Made by a program: the position numbers and the translations under genes
Virus record (IMG/VR): IMGVR_UViG_3300036770_007567
Location: 1 to 33,184 of that record
Direction: 5' to 3' (one strand)
From: a virus
DNA length: 33,184 bases
Shown here: positions 14,499-23,426 of the stretch, piece by piece
Position numbering within the stretch: the first letter of the stretch is position 1
Layout of the letters: every line of letters begins with the position of its first letter
The notes under the pieces: generated by a model
Database searches by the model: none
Seen by the model: only the letters and a program-made list of their open reading frames with translations
What the model was told of the DNA's origin: nothing

Positions 14499-16085
14499 GT
14501 GGCTATAGTACAAATCTCCAGGATCACCAACCGCAAAGGTCTCACCGAGAACCTGCCACAACTGTCCGGCGCTGAGCTGGGTTGGTGTACCGACAGTCGA
14601 CGACTGTTCATAGGCAACGGCACACTGACCGACGGTGCGCCCGTGATCGGCAACACCGAAATCCTCACAGAATTTTCAGATCTCACTGCCTATAGTTTTT
14701 ATACCTACGAAGACATAGCCGTGGGCTATGCTGCGCAGACCGGCCCCAGCCCCAGCGATCCCATCGTGCGCACCACGCAACAGAAACTGGACGATTTCGC
14801 ATCGGCTCGTGACTTTGGTTGCGTGGGCGACGGCGTCACCGATGACACTGACGCTATACAGCGTGCCCTGGATCAACTCTACACACGCGAAGCCAACACC
14901 CAGGTGCGACGCATGCTGTACTTTCCCGCGGGCACCTACAAGGTCACCGAGACCATCCTGGTACCATCCTTTGCCAAACTCGTGGGCGAGGGCGCAGACT
15001 GTACCATCATACAGTTGGAACCAAGACTGGATGAGAGCTTTGCTGACCGCGTGATGCAATATGCCGACAGCCTGGGCCAAGTTGGTGTCAACATGGGCAG
15101 CGGTGGTGCGGTGTTGCCGCGCAACATCGAAATTTCCAGCATGAGCTTCCGCTCCACTGTGGACACCGATGTGGTCATGGCCGATTCCGGTGTGCAATGC
15201 TACTTTGACAGCGTGAACTTTGTTGGCAACGTCACCCAACTGGAACTGGAAGACTCCGGCAGCATTCCACTACCACAGGTGGCCGGTGTTCGTTTCAATG
15301 ACAATGCTCGCGTCTGCTCTGACATCACCTTTGACAAGTGCGCATTTCTCAACATCGCCTATGGCATCAAGACCAGCAATCCTGCTCGAGCCATCACTGT
15401 CAGCAACAGTAGATTCGAAACCCTGAGCCAGGGCGTGGTGCTGGAATATGCATCAGCGCCGGGACCCACGGGCTTCCGCATCATCCATAACTTCTTTGAT
15501 AATATCTATGCCGAAGGCGTGATATTCAACAACACCAGCCTCAACTGTACCGCCTACAACGTTTTCTACAACGTGGGCTTCAACATTGGTGGCAGCAACC
15601 CAGTGACACCGGTGATTGACTTTATTGGCGATGGATCAGTGTCGGTCAATGACTTTTTCGCGCGCAGCGACGCGGCCAACTTCCAAGTTCCGCGTGTACA
15701 GGTCAGCGCCGGCGGCAGTCCGCTGCTGGGCATGAACCAGGTACAACTGGGACGGTTCACACAGAATCCAGGACGCACCGCGGTGTTGGCCAACAACACC
15801 ACCGATGGTGTGCTGCTGGAAGTCAATACCTTAGACGTGCGAGCGTTCCAATTGAGATACACCATGATCCGCGATGCTGATGTGAGACACGGTGTGCTGA
15901 CAGTGACTTCAGGTCCCGACGACAGTACCACGAGCTGGAGCTACACTGATGACTATACCGAGACCGCAGATGTTGGCGTGACCTGGAACACCGCACAGGT
16001 GTTGAACGTCATGCAGGTGCAGTATGACACCACCAACAGCGGCTTTGATACAAATCTAACCTATACTGTTTCCAATCTAGCTTGA
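14499..16085 (+). CDS. Tail fibre or appendage protein with pectate-lyase-like beta-helix, 528 aa
   Basis: The N-terminal 60 residues (ISRITNRKGLTENLPQLSGAELG region, then DSRRLFIGNGT) match the short repeat unit often found at the start of phage fibre and receptor-binding proteins. From about residue 105 the segment DFGCVGDGVTDDTDAIQRAL is the hallmark of the Pectate_lyase_3 beta-helix, followed by about 270 residues of short beta-strands with Asn/Ser/Gly turns. The C-terminus (400-528) is another beta-rich domain. Such proteins bind or cut host surface polysaccharide. The start is GTG 14499, with GAGGAAG four bases upstream, and a late promoter before it. The next gene starts on the last base of its stop codon and could encode a partner. 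Confidence 0.85.
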   Translation: MAIVQISRITNRKGLTENLPQLSGAELGWCTDSRRLFIGNGTLTDGAPVIGNTEILTEFSDLTAYSFYTYEDIAVGYAAQTGPSPSDPIVRTTQQKLDDFASARDFGCVGDGVTDDTDAIQRALDQLYTREANTQVRRMLYFPAGTYKVTETILVPSFAKLVGEGADCTIIQLEPRLDESFADRVMQYADSLGQVGVNMGSGGAVLPRNIEISSMSFRSTVDTDVVMADSGVQCYFDSVNFVGNVTQLELEDSGSIPLPQVAGVRFNDNARVCSDITFDKCAFLNIAYGIKTSNPARAITVSNSRFETLSQGVVLEYASAPGPTGFRIIHNFFDNIYAEGVIFNNTSLNCTAYNVFYNVGFNIGGSNPVTPVIDFIGDGSVSVNDFFARSDAANFQVPRVQVSAGGSPLLGMNQVQLGRFTQNPGRTAVLANNTTDGVLLEVNTLDVRAFQLRYTMIRDADVRHGVLTVTSGPDDSTTSWSYTDDYTETADVGVTWNTAQVLNVMQVQYDTTNSGFDTNLTYTVSNLA

Positions 16086-16510
16086 TGTGGCCGCCAGTAT
16101 TTGAAGAGCGGTTGCAGGAATGGCATGATCTGCGCCTACAATGCCGAGATCTAGACCTGCCGCAGGCTCTAGAGGTCATCAATAATTGGTGGTGGCGCGC
16201 CCCCATGGTAAATTACTATCTGCACTGGGACGACCGTCGAGGTTGGCCTGGTCCCTGGGATCTTTTGGCCGACAATGTGTTCTGTGATCTTGCACGTGCC
16301 GTGGGCATGCTGTATACTGTGATGATCGTTGATCGCAGCGATGTACATGACATCCAATTGGCGCAGACCCAAGATGACAATTTAGTCCTGGTGAACCAGG
16401 GAATATATGTTATGAATTGGGCGCCGGGTGAGTTGTTAAATATCGCATCGTTGCCCAAGCCTCCCCGAAAATTCATCGACGGCGGTGAACTACGTCACCT
16501 ATTAGGATAG
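16085..16510 (+). CDS. Conserved phage hypothetical protein, 141 aa
   Basis: The protein is rich in Trp and acidic residues: INNWWWRAPM, YYLHWDDRRGWPGPWDLL, CDLARAVGMLYTVMIVD, then LNIASLPKPP. I recall the same Trp pattern in a conserved protein of T4-like cyanophages, without known function. ATG 16085 shares its A with the TGA of the fibre gene, so it is translated with the fibre and may assist its folding or attachment. The nrdA gene begins five bases after its stop. Confidence 0.7.
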   Translation: MWPPVFEERLQEWHDLRLQCRDLDLPQALEVINNWWWRAPMVNYYLHWDDRRGWPGPWDLLADNVFCDLARAVGMLYTVMIVDRSDVHDIQLAQTQDDNLVLVNQGIYVMNWAPGELLNIASLPKPPRKFIDGGELRHLLG

Positions 16511-16514
16511 CATT

Positions 16515-18821
16515 ATGACACAGATACTGGTATTGAAACGAGATGGTCGCAAGGAGCAACTGGATCTAGAAAAACTACACCGCGTGGTGTTTTGGGCCAC
16601 CAAAGACATTACCGGGGTCAGCGCCAGCGAAGTAGAGATCAAAAGCCATCTGCAGTTTTATAACGGTATCCCCACCACGGACATCCAAGAAACACTGATC
16701 AAGAGCGCAGCGGATCTCATCTCGGAAGAAACGCCCAACTACCAGTACGTGGCTGGTCGATTGATCTGCTATCATCTACGCAAGCAGGTCTACAATGATT
16801 TCAAACCCTGGCATGTCTTGGCTCTGGTACGACAAAACGTGGCCGCGGGCTTCTATGATCAAGAACTGCTGACCTCCTACAGCGAGGAAGAGTGGGACCG
16901 TCTCAACAGTTTCATCAAGCACGAGCGTGACGAAGAACTGACTTATGCAGCCATGGAACAGTTCCGGGGCAAGTATCTGGTGCAGAATCGCGTCACCAAA
17001 GACATTTACGAAACACCGCAAGTGGCCTATCTGTTGATCGCTGCCACGCTGTTCAGCCGTTATCCCCGCGAGTCGCGCATGATGTGGATCAAAGACTATT
17101 ATGATGCCATATCCACACACCAGATCTCGCTGCCCACACCTGTCATGGCTGGAGTGCGCACACCCATGCGGCAGTTCAGCAGTTGCGTATTGATCGAGAC
17201 CGATGACAGCCTGGACAGCATCAATGCCACGGCCAGCAGCATCGTGAAATACGTGAGCCAAAAGGCCGGCATTGGCATCGGCGCTGGTCGCATCCGTGCC
17301 ATCAAGTCACCCATACGCAACGGCGATGCCTATCACACCGGCGTGATTCCGTTCTACAAACTGTTCCAGGCCGCCACACGTTCCTGCAGCCAAGGTGGTG
17401 TGCGCAACGGTGCTGCCACACTGTATTATCCCATCTGGCATCTTGAAGTGGAAGACCTCCTGGTGCTGAAGAACAACAAAGGCACCGATGATAATCGTGT
17501 GCGCCACATGGACTATGGCGTTCAGTTCAACAAGGTCATGTATGAACGCCTGCTCACCAACGGTGACATCACGCTGTTCTCTCCACATGATGTGCCGGAA
17601 ATGTACGACGCTTTCTTCAGTGACGTGGATCGTTTCCGTGAACTGTATGAACGTGCCGAACGCAACACCAAACTGCGCAAGAAAACCATCAAGGCCGTGG
17701 AACTGTTCACGCGCTTCATGCAGGAACGCAAAGACACGGGTCGTGTGTATCTCATGAACGTGGATCACGCCAACAGCCATGGCAGTTTCCTGCCCGACGT
17801 GGCACCGGTACGCCAGAGCAACCTCTGCTGCGAGATCGACCTGCCCACAAAGCCCCTCAACAGCGTGGATGATCCCAACGGAGAGATCGCTCTCTGCACC
17901 CTTTCAGCCATCAACTGGGGCGCGTTCCGTGATCCCGAGGACATGGAAAAGGCCTGCACCCTGGCTGTGCGTGGACTTGATGCCCTGCTGAGCTATCAAA
18001 ACTATCCCATCTTGGCCGCACGCCTGGCCACCGAAGGCCGCCGTCCCTTGGGCGTGGGCATCATCAATCTCGCCTACTGGTTGGCCAAAAACGACTACAA
18101 CTATTCGGATCCGGCCTGTTTGCCAGAACTGGATCGCTGGGCCCAGCACTGGAGCTACTACCTCATCCGTGCCAGCGTGGATCTCGCGCGTGAATTTGGT
18201 GCTTGTCCCAAGAGCAACGAGACCAAGTATCACACCGGCATCCTGCCCGTGGATACCTACAAACGCGAAGTGGATGAATTGGTACCGCACCAGGATCATG
18301 TGAACTGGCAAGGACTGCGCGGTGCGCTGCGTCAACACGGTATCCGAAATTCCACGCTCATGGCCCTGATGCCTGCTGAGACCTCGGCACAGATCTCCAA
18401 CGCTACCAATGGTGTGGAACCACCCCGCAGTTATGTTTCTGTGAAACAGAGCAAGGATGGCGTGCTGAAACAAGTGGTGCCTGAATATCGCCGCTTGAAA
18501 AACAAATATGAATTGCTGTGGGATCAAACCAGTCCCGAAGGTTACCTGCGCATCATGGCAGTGCTGCAGAAGTACATTGACCAAGGCATCTCGGTCAACA
18601 CCAGCTACAATCCGCAACACTATGAAGAAGAAAAAATACCCATGAGCGAGATGCTGCGGCACTTGGTCATGTGTTATAAGTATGGCATCAAACAACTTTA
18701 CTACTTCAACACCTACGATGGATCCGGCGAGATCGACGTGGACCGCATGGTCAGTCGCTCCAACACGCCACCGGCTGCCGAAGCCACCCAAGAGGCTGAT
18801 TGCGATAGTTGCGTTATATAA
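16515..18821 (+). CDS. nrdA: Class I ribonucleotide reductase large subunit NrdA, 768 aa
   Basis: NrdA converts ribonucleoside diphosphates to deoxy forms, supplying phage DNA synthesis. An N-terminal ATP-cone (about 1-95, starting ILVLKRDGRKEQL) gives allosteric control. Active-site residues are all present: C224 (SSCVLIE) and C461 (ALCTLSAINWG) as the redox pair, C438 as thiyl site with N436 and E440 (SNLCCEI), and the radical-transfer tyrosines in QLYYFNTYDG. The C-terminal CDSC (C763, C766) is the shuttle that passes electrons from glutaredoxin. Size is close to E. coli NrdA (761). AGGAT lies six bases before ATG 16515. It heads a unit with nrdB and glutaredoxin. Confidence 0.96.
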   Translation: MTQILVLKRDGRKEQLDLEKLHRVVFWATKDITGVSASEVEIKSHLQFYNGIPTTDIQETLIKSAADLISEETPNYQYVAGRLICYHLRKQVYNDFKPWHVLALVRQNVAAGFYDQELLTSYSEEEWDRLNSFIKHERDEELTYAAMEQFRGKYLVQNRVTKDIYETPQVAYLLIAATLFSRYPRESRMMWIKDYYDAISTHQISLPTPVMAGVRTPMRQFSSCVLIETDDSLDSINATASSIVKYVSQKAGIGIGAGRIRAIKSPIRNGDAYHTGVIPFYKLFQAATRSCSQGGVRNGAATLYYPIWHLEVEDLLVLKNNKGTDDNRVRHMDYGVQFNKVMYERLLTNGDITLFSPHDVPEMYDAFFSDVDRFRELYERAERNTKLRKKTIKAVELFTRFMQERKDTGRVYLMNVDHANSHGSFLPDVAPVRQSNLCCEIDLPTKPLNSVDDPNGEIALCTLSAINWGAFRDPEDMEKACTLAVRGLDALLSYQNYPILAARLATEGRRPLGVGIINLAYWLAKNDYNYSDPACLPELDRWAQHWSYYLIRASVDLAREFGACPKSNETKYHTGILPVDTYKREVDELVPHQDHVNWQGLRGALRQHGIRNSTLMALMPAETSAQISNATNGVEPPRSYVSVKQSKDGVLKQVVPEYRRLKNKYELLWDQTSPEGYLRIMAVLQKYIDQGISVNTSYNPQHYEEEKIPMSEMLRHLVMCYKYGIKQLYYFNTYDGSGEIDVDRMVSRSNTPPAAEATQEADCDSCVI

Positions 18822-18833
18822 CACGAGACAACA

Positions 18834-19961
18834 ATGAGCGTACTCAACATCAATGGTGGTCAAGACCACACTAAAAATTTGGCTTTCCTTGACCCGCGCG
18901 GTGGCATGGGCATGCAGAGATTCGACACCTTGAAGTATCGTGCCTTTGACAAACTCACCGACAAGCAACTGGGTTTTTTCTGGCGCCCCGAAGAAGTAGA
19001 TGTGCTGCGCGATGCCAAGGACTTCAAAGAGCTGACTTCCTGGGAGCAACACATCTTTACCAGCAACCTCAAGCGCCAGATCCTGCTGGATTCGGTGCAG
19101 GGTCGCGCACCCAGTCTTGGCTTCCTGCCCGTGGCCACGCTGCCTGAGATTGAGACTTGGATCGCCACCTGGACCTTTAGCGAAACTATACACAGCCGCA
19201 GTTACACGCACATCATCCGCAACGTATACTCGGATCCCAGCCGGGTGTTTGATGAGATGACCGAGATCGAAGACATCATGACCTGTGCCAAAGACATCAC
19301 GCGCTACTACGATGATCTGGTTGAATACAGCAATTGGTACCAGGTACTGGGTCCTGGCCAGCATCGAGTCAATGGTCGCGAAGTCCGACTGGAACTACGC
19401 GAACTCAAACGCCGATTGTGGCTGGCCTTGGCCAGCGTGAATGTGCTGGAAGGTATACGTTTCTACGTGAGCTTTGCGTGTTCATGGGCCTTTGCCGAAC
19501 TCAAGAAAATGGAGGGCAATGCCAAGATCATCAAGTTCATCGCGCGAGACGAAAACATCCACTTGGCATTCACACAGCAGATGCTGAAACTGCTGCCCCA
19601 GGATGATCCCGATTATGTTGACATACGGGAACAGTGCATGGCCGAAGTGACCGCCATGTACCAGTCTGCTGTGGATCAAGAAAAGGCCTGGGCACATTAT
19701 CTGTTCCGGGATGGCAGCATGATAGGCCTCAACGAACAGTTGTTATGTGACTACATCGAGTGGATCGCACACAAGCGCATGACTGCCCTGGGCATTCCCA
19801 GTCAGTATCGCGGTGGCAGCAATCCCCTGCCCTGGACCCAGAAATGGATCGCGGGTGCCGAAGTGCAGGTCGCGCCCCAGGAAACCGAAATCGTCAGTTA
19901 TGTGATTGGTGGTACCAAACAGGATGTCACCGAAAACACTCTCAAAGGACTCAGCCTATGA
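18834..19961 (+). CDS. nrdB: Class I ribonucleotide reductase small subunit NrdB, 375 aa
   Basis: NrdB houses the di-iron centre and tyrosyl radical that drive NrdA. Metal ligands are intact: D86, E117, H120 (ETIH), E206 (NVLEGIRF), E240 and H243 (RDENIH), and the radical tyrosine Y124 is in SRSYTH, seven residues after E117 as in E. coli. This makes it a standard class Ia-type protein. The gene starts 12 bases after nrdA with only a weak ribosome binding site, and its stop overlaps the glutaredoxin start (ATGA). The N-terminal 30 residues carry an extra Gly-rich segment. Confidence 0.96.
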   Translation: MSVLNINGGQDHTKNLAFLDPRGGMGMQRFDTLKYRAFDKLTDKQLGFFWRPEEVDVLRDAKDFKELTSWEQHIFTSNLKRQILLDSVQGRAPSLGFLPVATLPEIETWIATWTFSETIHSRSYTHIIRNVYSDPSRVFDEMTEIEDIMTCAKDITRYYDDLVEYSNWYQVLGPGQHRVNGREVRLELRELKRRLWLALASVNVLEGIRFYVSFACSWAFAELKKMEGNAKIIKFIARDENIHLAFTQQMLKLLPQDDPDYVDIREQCMAEVTAMYQSAVDQEKAWAHYLFRDGSMIGLNEQLLCDYIEWIAHKRMTALGIPSQYRGGSNPLPWTQKWIAGAEVQVAPQETEIVSYVIGGTKQDVTENTLKGLSL

Positions 19962-20233
19962 TCACTGTTTATTCCAAGACCACTTGCCCTTATTGCGATG
20001 CTGCCAAAAAGTTCCTGGAGCAGCACCAACTACGATTCGAAGTCATCAACATCGATCATGACACCGAGGCTCGCGATTTCATCGTGAACCAGGGTCTCCG
20101 CACGGTGCCGCAAATTTTCTATCGCGGCAAGATTCTTGTGGAGGGTGGCTGGGCGGGCTTAAATAAAAAGACCGCAGGCGAACTCCTAACAGAAATGCAA
20201 CTGCGAGACTCACTGGCGAACCAATCCTTATGA
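19958..20233 (+). CDS. Glutaredoxin, 91 aa
   Basis: The protein has the CPYC redox motif at residues 10-13 (TTCPYCDAAKKFLE), the cis-proline loop TVPQ, and the C-terminal GGW that binds glutathione, so it is a dithiol glutaredoxin. Its place directly after nrdB, with overlap of start and stop, says it supplies electrons to the reductase through the CDSC tail of NrdA. ATG 19958 is preceded by AAAGGA; a longer reading from 19760 would lie in another frame inside nrdB and is not supported. Confidence 0.94.
   Translation: MITVYSKTTCPYCDAAKKFLEQHQLRFEVINIDHDTEARDFIVNQGLRTVPQIFYRGKILVEGGWAGLNKKTAGELLTEMQLRDSLANQSL
20158..20165 (+). promoter_or_regulatory. Possible internal late promoter (CTTAAATA)
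   Basis: CTTAAATA lies inside the glutaredoxin gene, 64 bases before the ATG at 20230. It could give late expression of the downstream small genes, PAAR and large structural protein, but it may be a chance match in coding sequence. Confidence 0.3.
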
Positions 20234-20529
20234 ACATACAAATCAACGAAGTACAAAGTTTCAAACTCACCACTGGCGAAGAGATCGTGGCCAAGGTCGT
20301 GGAAATCCGCGAAGATGATGTGGTGTTGGAACATCCCATTCTCACTGCGCTCAGTCCGCAAGGCCTACAGCTCATGCCCGGCATGTTCAGCGCCAATCTT
20401 GAAAAAAACGTGGTACTAAATAAGCACAGCTGGGTTTTGGTAGGCGAAACTCGGGAAGACGTGCGCAACAGTTGGATCCAGATCACCACAGGCATCCAGC
20501 CCGTGAGCAAGCAGATCCTAACTGGCTGA
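20230..20529 (+). CDS. Small conserved hypothetical protein, Sm-like in appearance, 99 aa
   Basis: The sequence opens MNIQINEVQSFKLTTGEEIVAKVVE and continues with alternating short strands (DDVVLEHPI, KNVVLNKHSWVLVGE). The pattern 'KLTTGEEIVAKVVE...VVLEHP' is reminiscent of an Sm/LSm-type small barrel, known in T4-like phages as small proteins of unknown function. I cannot confirm RNA binding. It overlaps the glutaredoxin stop by 4 bases and precedes the next gene by one base. Confidence 0.7.
   Translation: MNIQINEVQSFKLTTGEEIVAKVVEIREDDVVLEHPILTALSPQGLQLMPGMFSANLEKNVVLNKHSWVLVGETREDVRNSWIQITTGIQPVSKQILTG
20415..20422 (+). promoter_or_regulatory. Possible internal late promoter (ACTAAATA)
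   Basis: ACTAAATA lies inside gene 20230-20529, 108 bases before ATG 20531. It is a candidate for driving the PAAR and large structural genes late, with the same doubt as the site at 20158. Confidence 0.3.
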
Positions 20530-20530
20530 C

Positions 20531-20752
20531 ATGCCCCATAGATTCGTGGTCATGGCACAGGGCAAACTGTGTACGTTTGACCGATTTGAAGATATACCCA
20601 ATGACATCGAACACGTCATTGAATTCGCTCCCGAAGTCCCGCCACCGCCGCACACCGATGCCGAGCACGAGCAGTTGCATCAGTGGGAGCAGAGATTTGA
20701 CGAGCTCATGAACAGGGAATATCACAATGCCAGCAGCAGCGAGAAAAGGTGA
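20531..20752 (+). CDS. Small hypothetical protein, 73 aa
   Basis: This short acidic protein starts MPHRFVVMAQGKLCTFD, has a Pro run (EVPPPPHTDAE), and a helical Glu/His-rich C-terminal part. No function can be assigned. Its end overlaps the PAAR gene by 26 bases in another frame. The close spacing on both sides marks it as a real member of the unit running from nrdA to the large structural gene. Confidence 0.62.
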   Translation: MPHRFVVMAQGKLCTFDRFEDIPNDIEHVIEFAPEVPPPPHTDAEHEQLHQWEQRFDELMNREYHNASSSEKR

Positions 20753-21014
20753 CGCCGGAGTCGTACATTGCAGCAAGCACAACGTACAAGGTGCCAGCGG
20801 TGATGTTTACATCAACAACATAGGGGCGGCACGCAAGGGCGATAAGAACACGCCGCACAAAAAGCCCGGCAAGAAGTGCCCCATACACAGCGCCGCCATC
20901 TCGGGCGGCAGCAGCACAGTGTTCATCAATAATCGCAACGCAGCCCGCGTGGGCGACTCCTACAGCAGTTGTACCAAGATTGCCAAAGGCAGTCCCAATG
21001 TCTTTATAGGTTGA
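20727..21014 (+). CDS. PAAR-domain spike-tip protein, 95 aa
   Basis: PAAR proteins form the sharp cone on the tip of contractile-tail spikes. The sequence has the repeated signature: ARKGDAG near the start, VYINNIGAARKGD in the middle, and VFINNRNAARVGDSY near the end, with histidines and cysteines (HCSKH, CPIH, SCTK) suited to zinc at the tip. It confirms a contractile tail. AGGGA lies about eight bases before ATG 20727. The next gene, a 688-residue structural protein, begins three bases after its stop and is likely assembled with it. Confidence 0.92.
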   Translation: MPAAARKGDAGVVHCSKHNVQGASGDVYINNIGAARKGDKNTPHKKPGKKCPIHSAAISGGSSTVFINNRNAARVGDSYSSCTKIAKGSPNVFIG

Positions 21015-21017
21015 CGC

Positions 21018-23084
21018 ATGGCCCTCAGCGCGGTCCAAAGCATAGTCACAGCTGGCATGGTGCCCAACCCACCCAGCAACATAGGCACGGCCATTGGCGT
21101 GGCCGCTGCCCTGGACAACAGCACCAGTCTCTATCTCAGCGTGCCAGTGGTGGGACAGTTTGTGGACCTACTGGAGAGCTGCGCTGCGAATGCCACATCA
21201 GCCTCGGCCAGTCTCAAGAGCTACGGAGCCTCTATATTTCCAGCAGCGGTCAACCAACTGCCAACCGGAGTCACGGCCAACAGCATCTATCCCGTGGCCG
21301 AATTCGACATCAATCAATTTTACACGCTGGGACAGCAAACCACCTATGAAGCCACCAGCGGCAGTCTATACACAGCCGTGGCTGACTTCGTCACTGGCAA
21401 AGATCCTGCCAACCTGGTGCAGTCTGCGGGCTTCTGGACCACGACCATAGATGGTGCCACGGCCACGCTGACCACCTACCTGGACACCTTGAACGATCGC
21501 ATGACCAGCGATGCCAGCCAGTTCGCGCAGATATTTCTCAGCTCAGTGGGCTACCAAAGCCAAAGCAACAGCGTGCTGGCCGACCAAGCAGCCCTGCGCA
21601 GTCTCAATGCCACGTTTGACATCAACACCGGTGGCATGAACACAGTGACCACGGGATCCTTGAATCAGTTCACCAGCAATCTCGTGGCCACCAGCCAAGA
21701 CATGGCGCTGTTGGGACAACTCATAAGCCTGCAGAATCTCAATGACCTAGGCCTCCCAGGTGAACTGCTGGCACAAATAGGTCGTGTCAGCGGCGGCGAA
21801 ATTCCCACCATCAGCAGTTTGCTGAGTGCAGCAGGGGTCAGTGGTACCAGCATCAGCAATACTGCCTTGGGCAACAACACCTTGACCAACCAAGAAGAAG
21901 AGATAGCCTACAAAGTCATGTTGGCCGTGACCGGCGACAACCTGCGCCAGGTGTTGTCAATCCTGGGTGTGCTACAGGTGGGATTCACCAACATGGCGCA
22001 GTTGCTGGACCCGCAGAAAATCTTCCCCAACAGTTTCCAATACCTGCTTTGCCCCAGTACCACCTCCTTGCTGAACCTCTACAAAGGCGGCGGAGGTACC
22101 TGGGCCGTGAACCAAAGCCTGCGGGCATTGTTCGTGGGCGATCCGGTCAATATCTACACCGGTCCCAACAATGTCACGGGCCTAGACATACTCAGCAAGA
22201 TCACACCGCCAGAAGTGGCCTTGGCCAACAAAAGCATGGCACGCAGTCTCCAGCAGATAGCGGGTATCACCAACAGCGATCTGCCTGGCTTGGCCAGAGC
22301 CATGTCCTTGGTAGAGACCAATGCAGGGCTACCTTTAATCGAGCAGGCCACGCAGCCGGTGCCCACGGGCGTGGCAAACTTTTTGGCCAGCAATCTCGGC
22401 AACGGTACCGGCGAGGGCGGCAGCCTCAAAGTGTCCGACATCTGCGGCTCGCCCAGCGGTCTGGGCCTGACCGAACCTTTCAGTCAAGTGGTGGGCAACC
22501 TCCAGGCCATAGACTTCAGCAGCCTCACAGCCAACAGCGGCAGTCCCAGCAGTGGCACCAACGGTATCTACACCTACATGGACTACACGCTCAACACCGA
22601 TGCCTATGTGCAGGACCTAGGGGTCAGCATTGATATCGTGATTCCCGCTGGTCCAGCAGCTGGCACCTACAGCGGCAACACCTTGGTGCAGGCACGAGAA
22701 GCGGCCATGACCTCGGGACTGATACCTGCGGCAACGTCAGCGCTCAACACCGTGGTCACCAACAACAACACGGCCTGGGCCAACGCCACCAACGGTTGGG
22801 CCAACGTGGTGGCCATGATGCAGCGCCAGGTAGACAACTTGGCCTTGGCCGAGATCGACATCAACAACCTCACCGCCTACGATCGCAGCAGCGCCATGAT
22901 TTTTGCCGAGCTCACGCATCAGTGGGGCGTGGATCAAGAATCCGGTGGTCCCAACCAGATGCTGGAGCTCATGGCCCAGACTGGCAATGTCAGTGGGCAG
23001 GCCTTGATTGCCAGCCTGCGCGAGGGGCGCAACATCAAAGCCCTGGGCGATGCGGGCATCAGCACAGTCACTCAGTCCCTGTAA
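21018..23084 (+). CDS. Large virion structural protein (tail or baseplate), 688 aa
   Basis: The protein is rich in Ala, Ser, Thr, Asn, Gly and Gln with few charges and few cysteines, opening MALSAVQSIVTAGMVPNPPS. It alternates helical stretches (QSLRALFVGDP, MARSLQQIAG) with Thr/Gly loops. No enzyme motif is visible. Position directly after the PAAR gene points to a tail-tip, hub-associated or baseplate part; I recall similar PAAR-adjacent large proteins in T4-like cyanophages. A signal peptide is not evident. Its stop lies inside the first copy of a 14-base direct repeat at 23081. Confidence 0.72.
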   Translation: MALSAVQSIVTAGMVPNPPSNIGTAIGVAAALDNSTSLYLSVPVVGQFVDLLESCAANATSASASLKSYGASIFPAAVNQLPTGVTANSIYPVAEFDINQFYTLGQQTTYEATSGSLYTAVADFVTGKDPANLVQSAGFWTTTIDGATATLTTYLDTLNDRMTSDASQFAQIFLSSVGYQSQSNSVLADQAALRSLNATFDINTGGMNTVTTGSLNQFTSNLVATSQDMALLGQLISLQNLNDLGLPGELLAQIGRVSGGEIPTISSLLSAAGVSGTSISNTALGNNTLTNQEEEIAYKVMLAVTGDNLRQVLSILGVLQVGFTNMAQLLDPQKIFPNSFQYLLCPSTTSLLNLYKGGGGTWAVNQSLRALFVGDPVNIYTGPNNVTGLDILSKITPPEVALANKSMARSLQQIAGITNSDLPGLARAMSLVETNAGLPLIEQATQPVPTGVANFLASNLGNGTGEGGSLKVSDICGSPSGLGLTEPFSQVVGNLQAIDFSSLTANSGSPSSGTNGIYTYMDYTLNTDAYVQDLGVSIDIVIPAGPAAGTYSGNTLVQAREAAMTSGLIPAATSALNTVVTNNNTAWANATNGWANVVAMMQRQVDNLALAEIDINNLTAYDRSSAMIFAELTHQWGVDQESGGPNQMLELMAQTGNVSGQALIASLREGRNIKALGDAGISTVTQSL

Positions 23085-23134
23085 GTCATTGATTCTGCTA
23101 GACCCCCTAGATCAGGGCGCGTAAGTCATTGATT
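23081..23134 (+). repeat. Pair of 14-base direct repeats (GTAAGTCATTGATT)
   Basis: GTAAGTCATTGATT occurs at 23081-23094 and 23121-23134, 40 bases apart. The first copy includes the stop codon of the large structural gene. Between them is a short inverted repeat CCCT...AGGG. The pair sits at the border between late and early-type genes, just upstream of the promoter at 23153. Confidence 0.8.
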
Positions 23135-23152
23135 TTCAACGTCTTTTTCTGG

Positions 23153-23181
23153 TTGACCAGAAACCCCAGATTTGCTATACT
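23153..23181 (+). promoter_or_regulatory. Sigma70 promoter (TTGACC-17-TATACT)
   Basis: TTGACC at 23153-23158 and TATACT at 23176-23181 are exactly 17 bases apart, 5/6 matches in each box. It lies in a true intergenic gap and precedes the small gene at 23211, so host RNA polymerase should read this block early. Confidence 0.82.
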
Positions 23182-23210
23182 GTGACTACAGTAAGAAAAC
23201 GGAGCAACAC

Positions 23211-23426
23211 ATGGGATTTTTCGCAAATCAGCAAATCGACATCATTGAAATGTATTTTGATGATGGCATCAAGGAGCCAGAAATAGCTCGCATCCTAGAG
23301 ATTCCCGAAGAAGAGGTACACGAGGTACTGGCGGCATGGGAAGCGGGCGAGTTTGATCAGGACCCCGCTGAGTACGCCGAAGCCTCAGCGGACGCAGATG
23401 CTGAGTACTACGCCACGCACGGTTGA
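23211..23426 (+). CDS. Small HTH-like early protein, 71 aa
   Basis: Residues about 10-45 (IIEMYFDDGIKEPEIARILEIP region) look like a helix-turn-helix of the sigma-region-4 kind. The tail is very acidic (DQDPAEYAEASADADAEYY). It may bind DNA or RNA polymerase, but this is inferred from shape only. GGAG at 23201-23204 supports ATG 23211; an upstream in-frame start at 23172 would fall in the promoter. The next promoter's -35 box overlaps its stop codon. Confidence 0.72.
   Translation: MGFFANQQIDIIEMYFDDGIKEPEIARILEIPEEEVHEVLAAWEAGEFDQDPAEYAEASADADAEYYATHG

Noticed and set aside
16290-16318. TTGCAC-17-TATACT as a sigma70 promoter for nrdA
   Set aside because: The -35 box matches only three bases, it lies about 200 bases upstream inside another gene, and no other support is seen.
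16435-16442. GTTAAATA before nrdA as a late promoter
   Set aside because: It lies in coding sequence, 72 bases before nrdA, and ribonucleotide reductase is expected to be expressed before late genes; probably a chance match.
17904-19364. Long reverse-strand open frame (486 codons) across nrdA and nrdB
   Set aside because: It lies opposite two certain genes, has low-complexity His/Val-rich composition typical of an antisense frame, and has no start signals.
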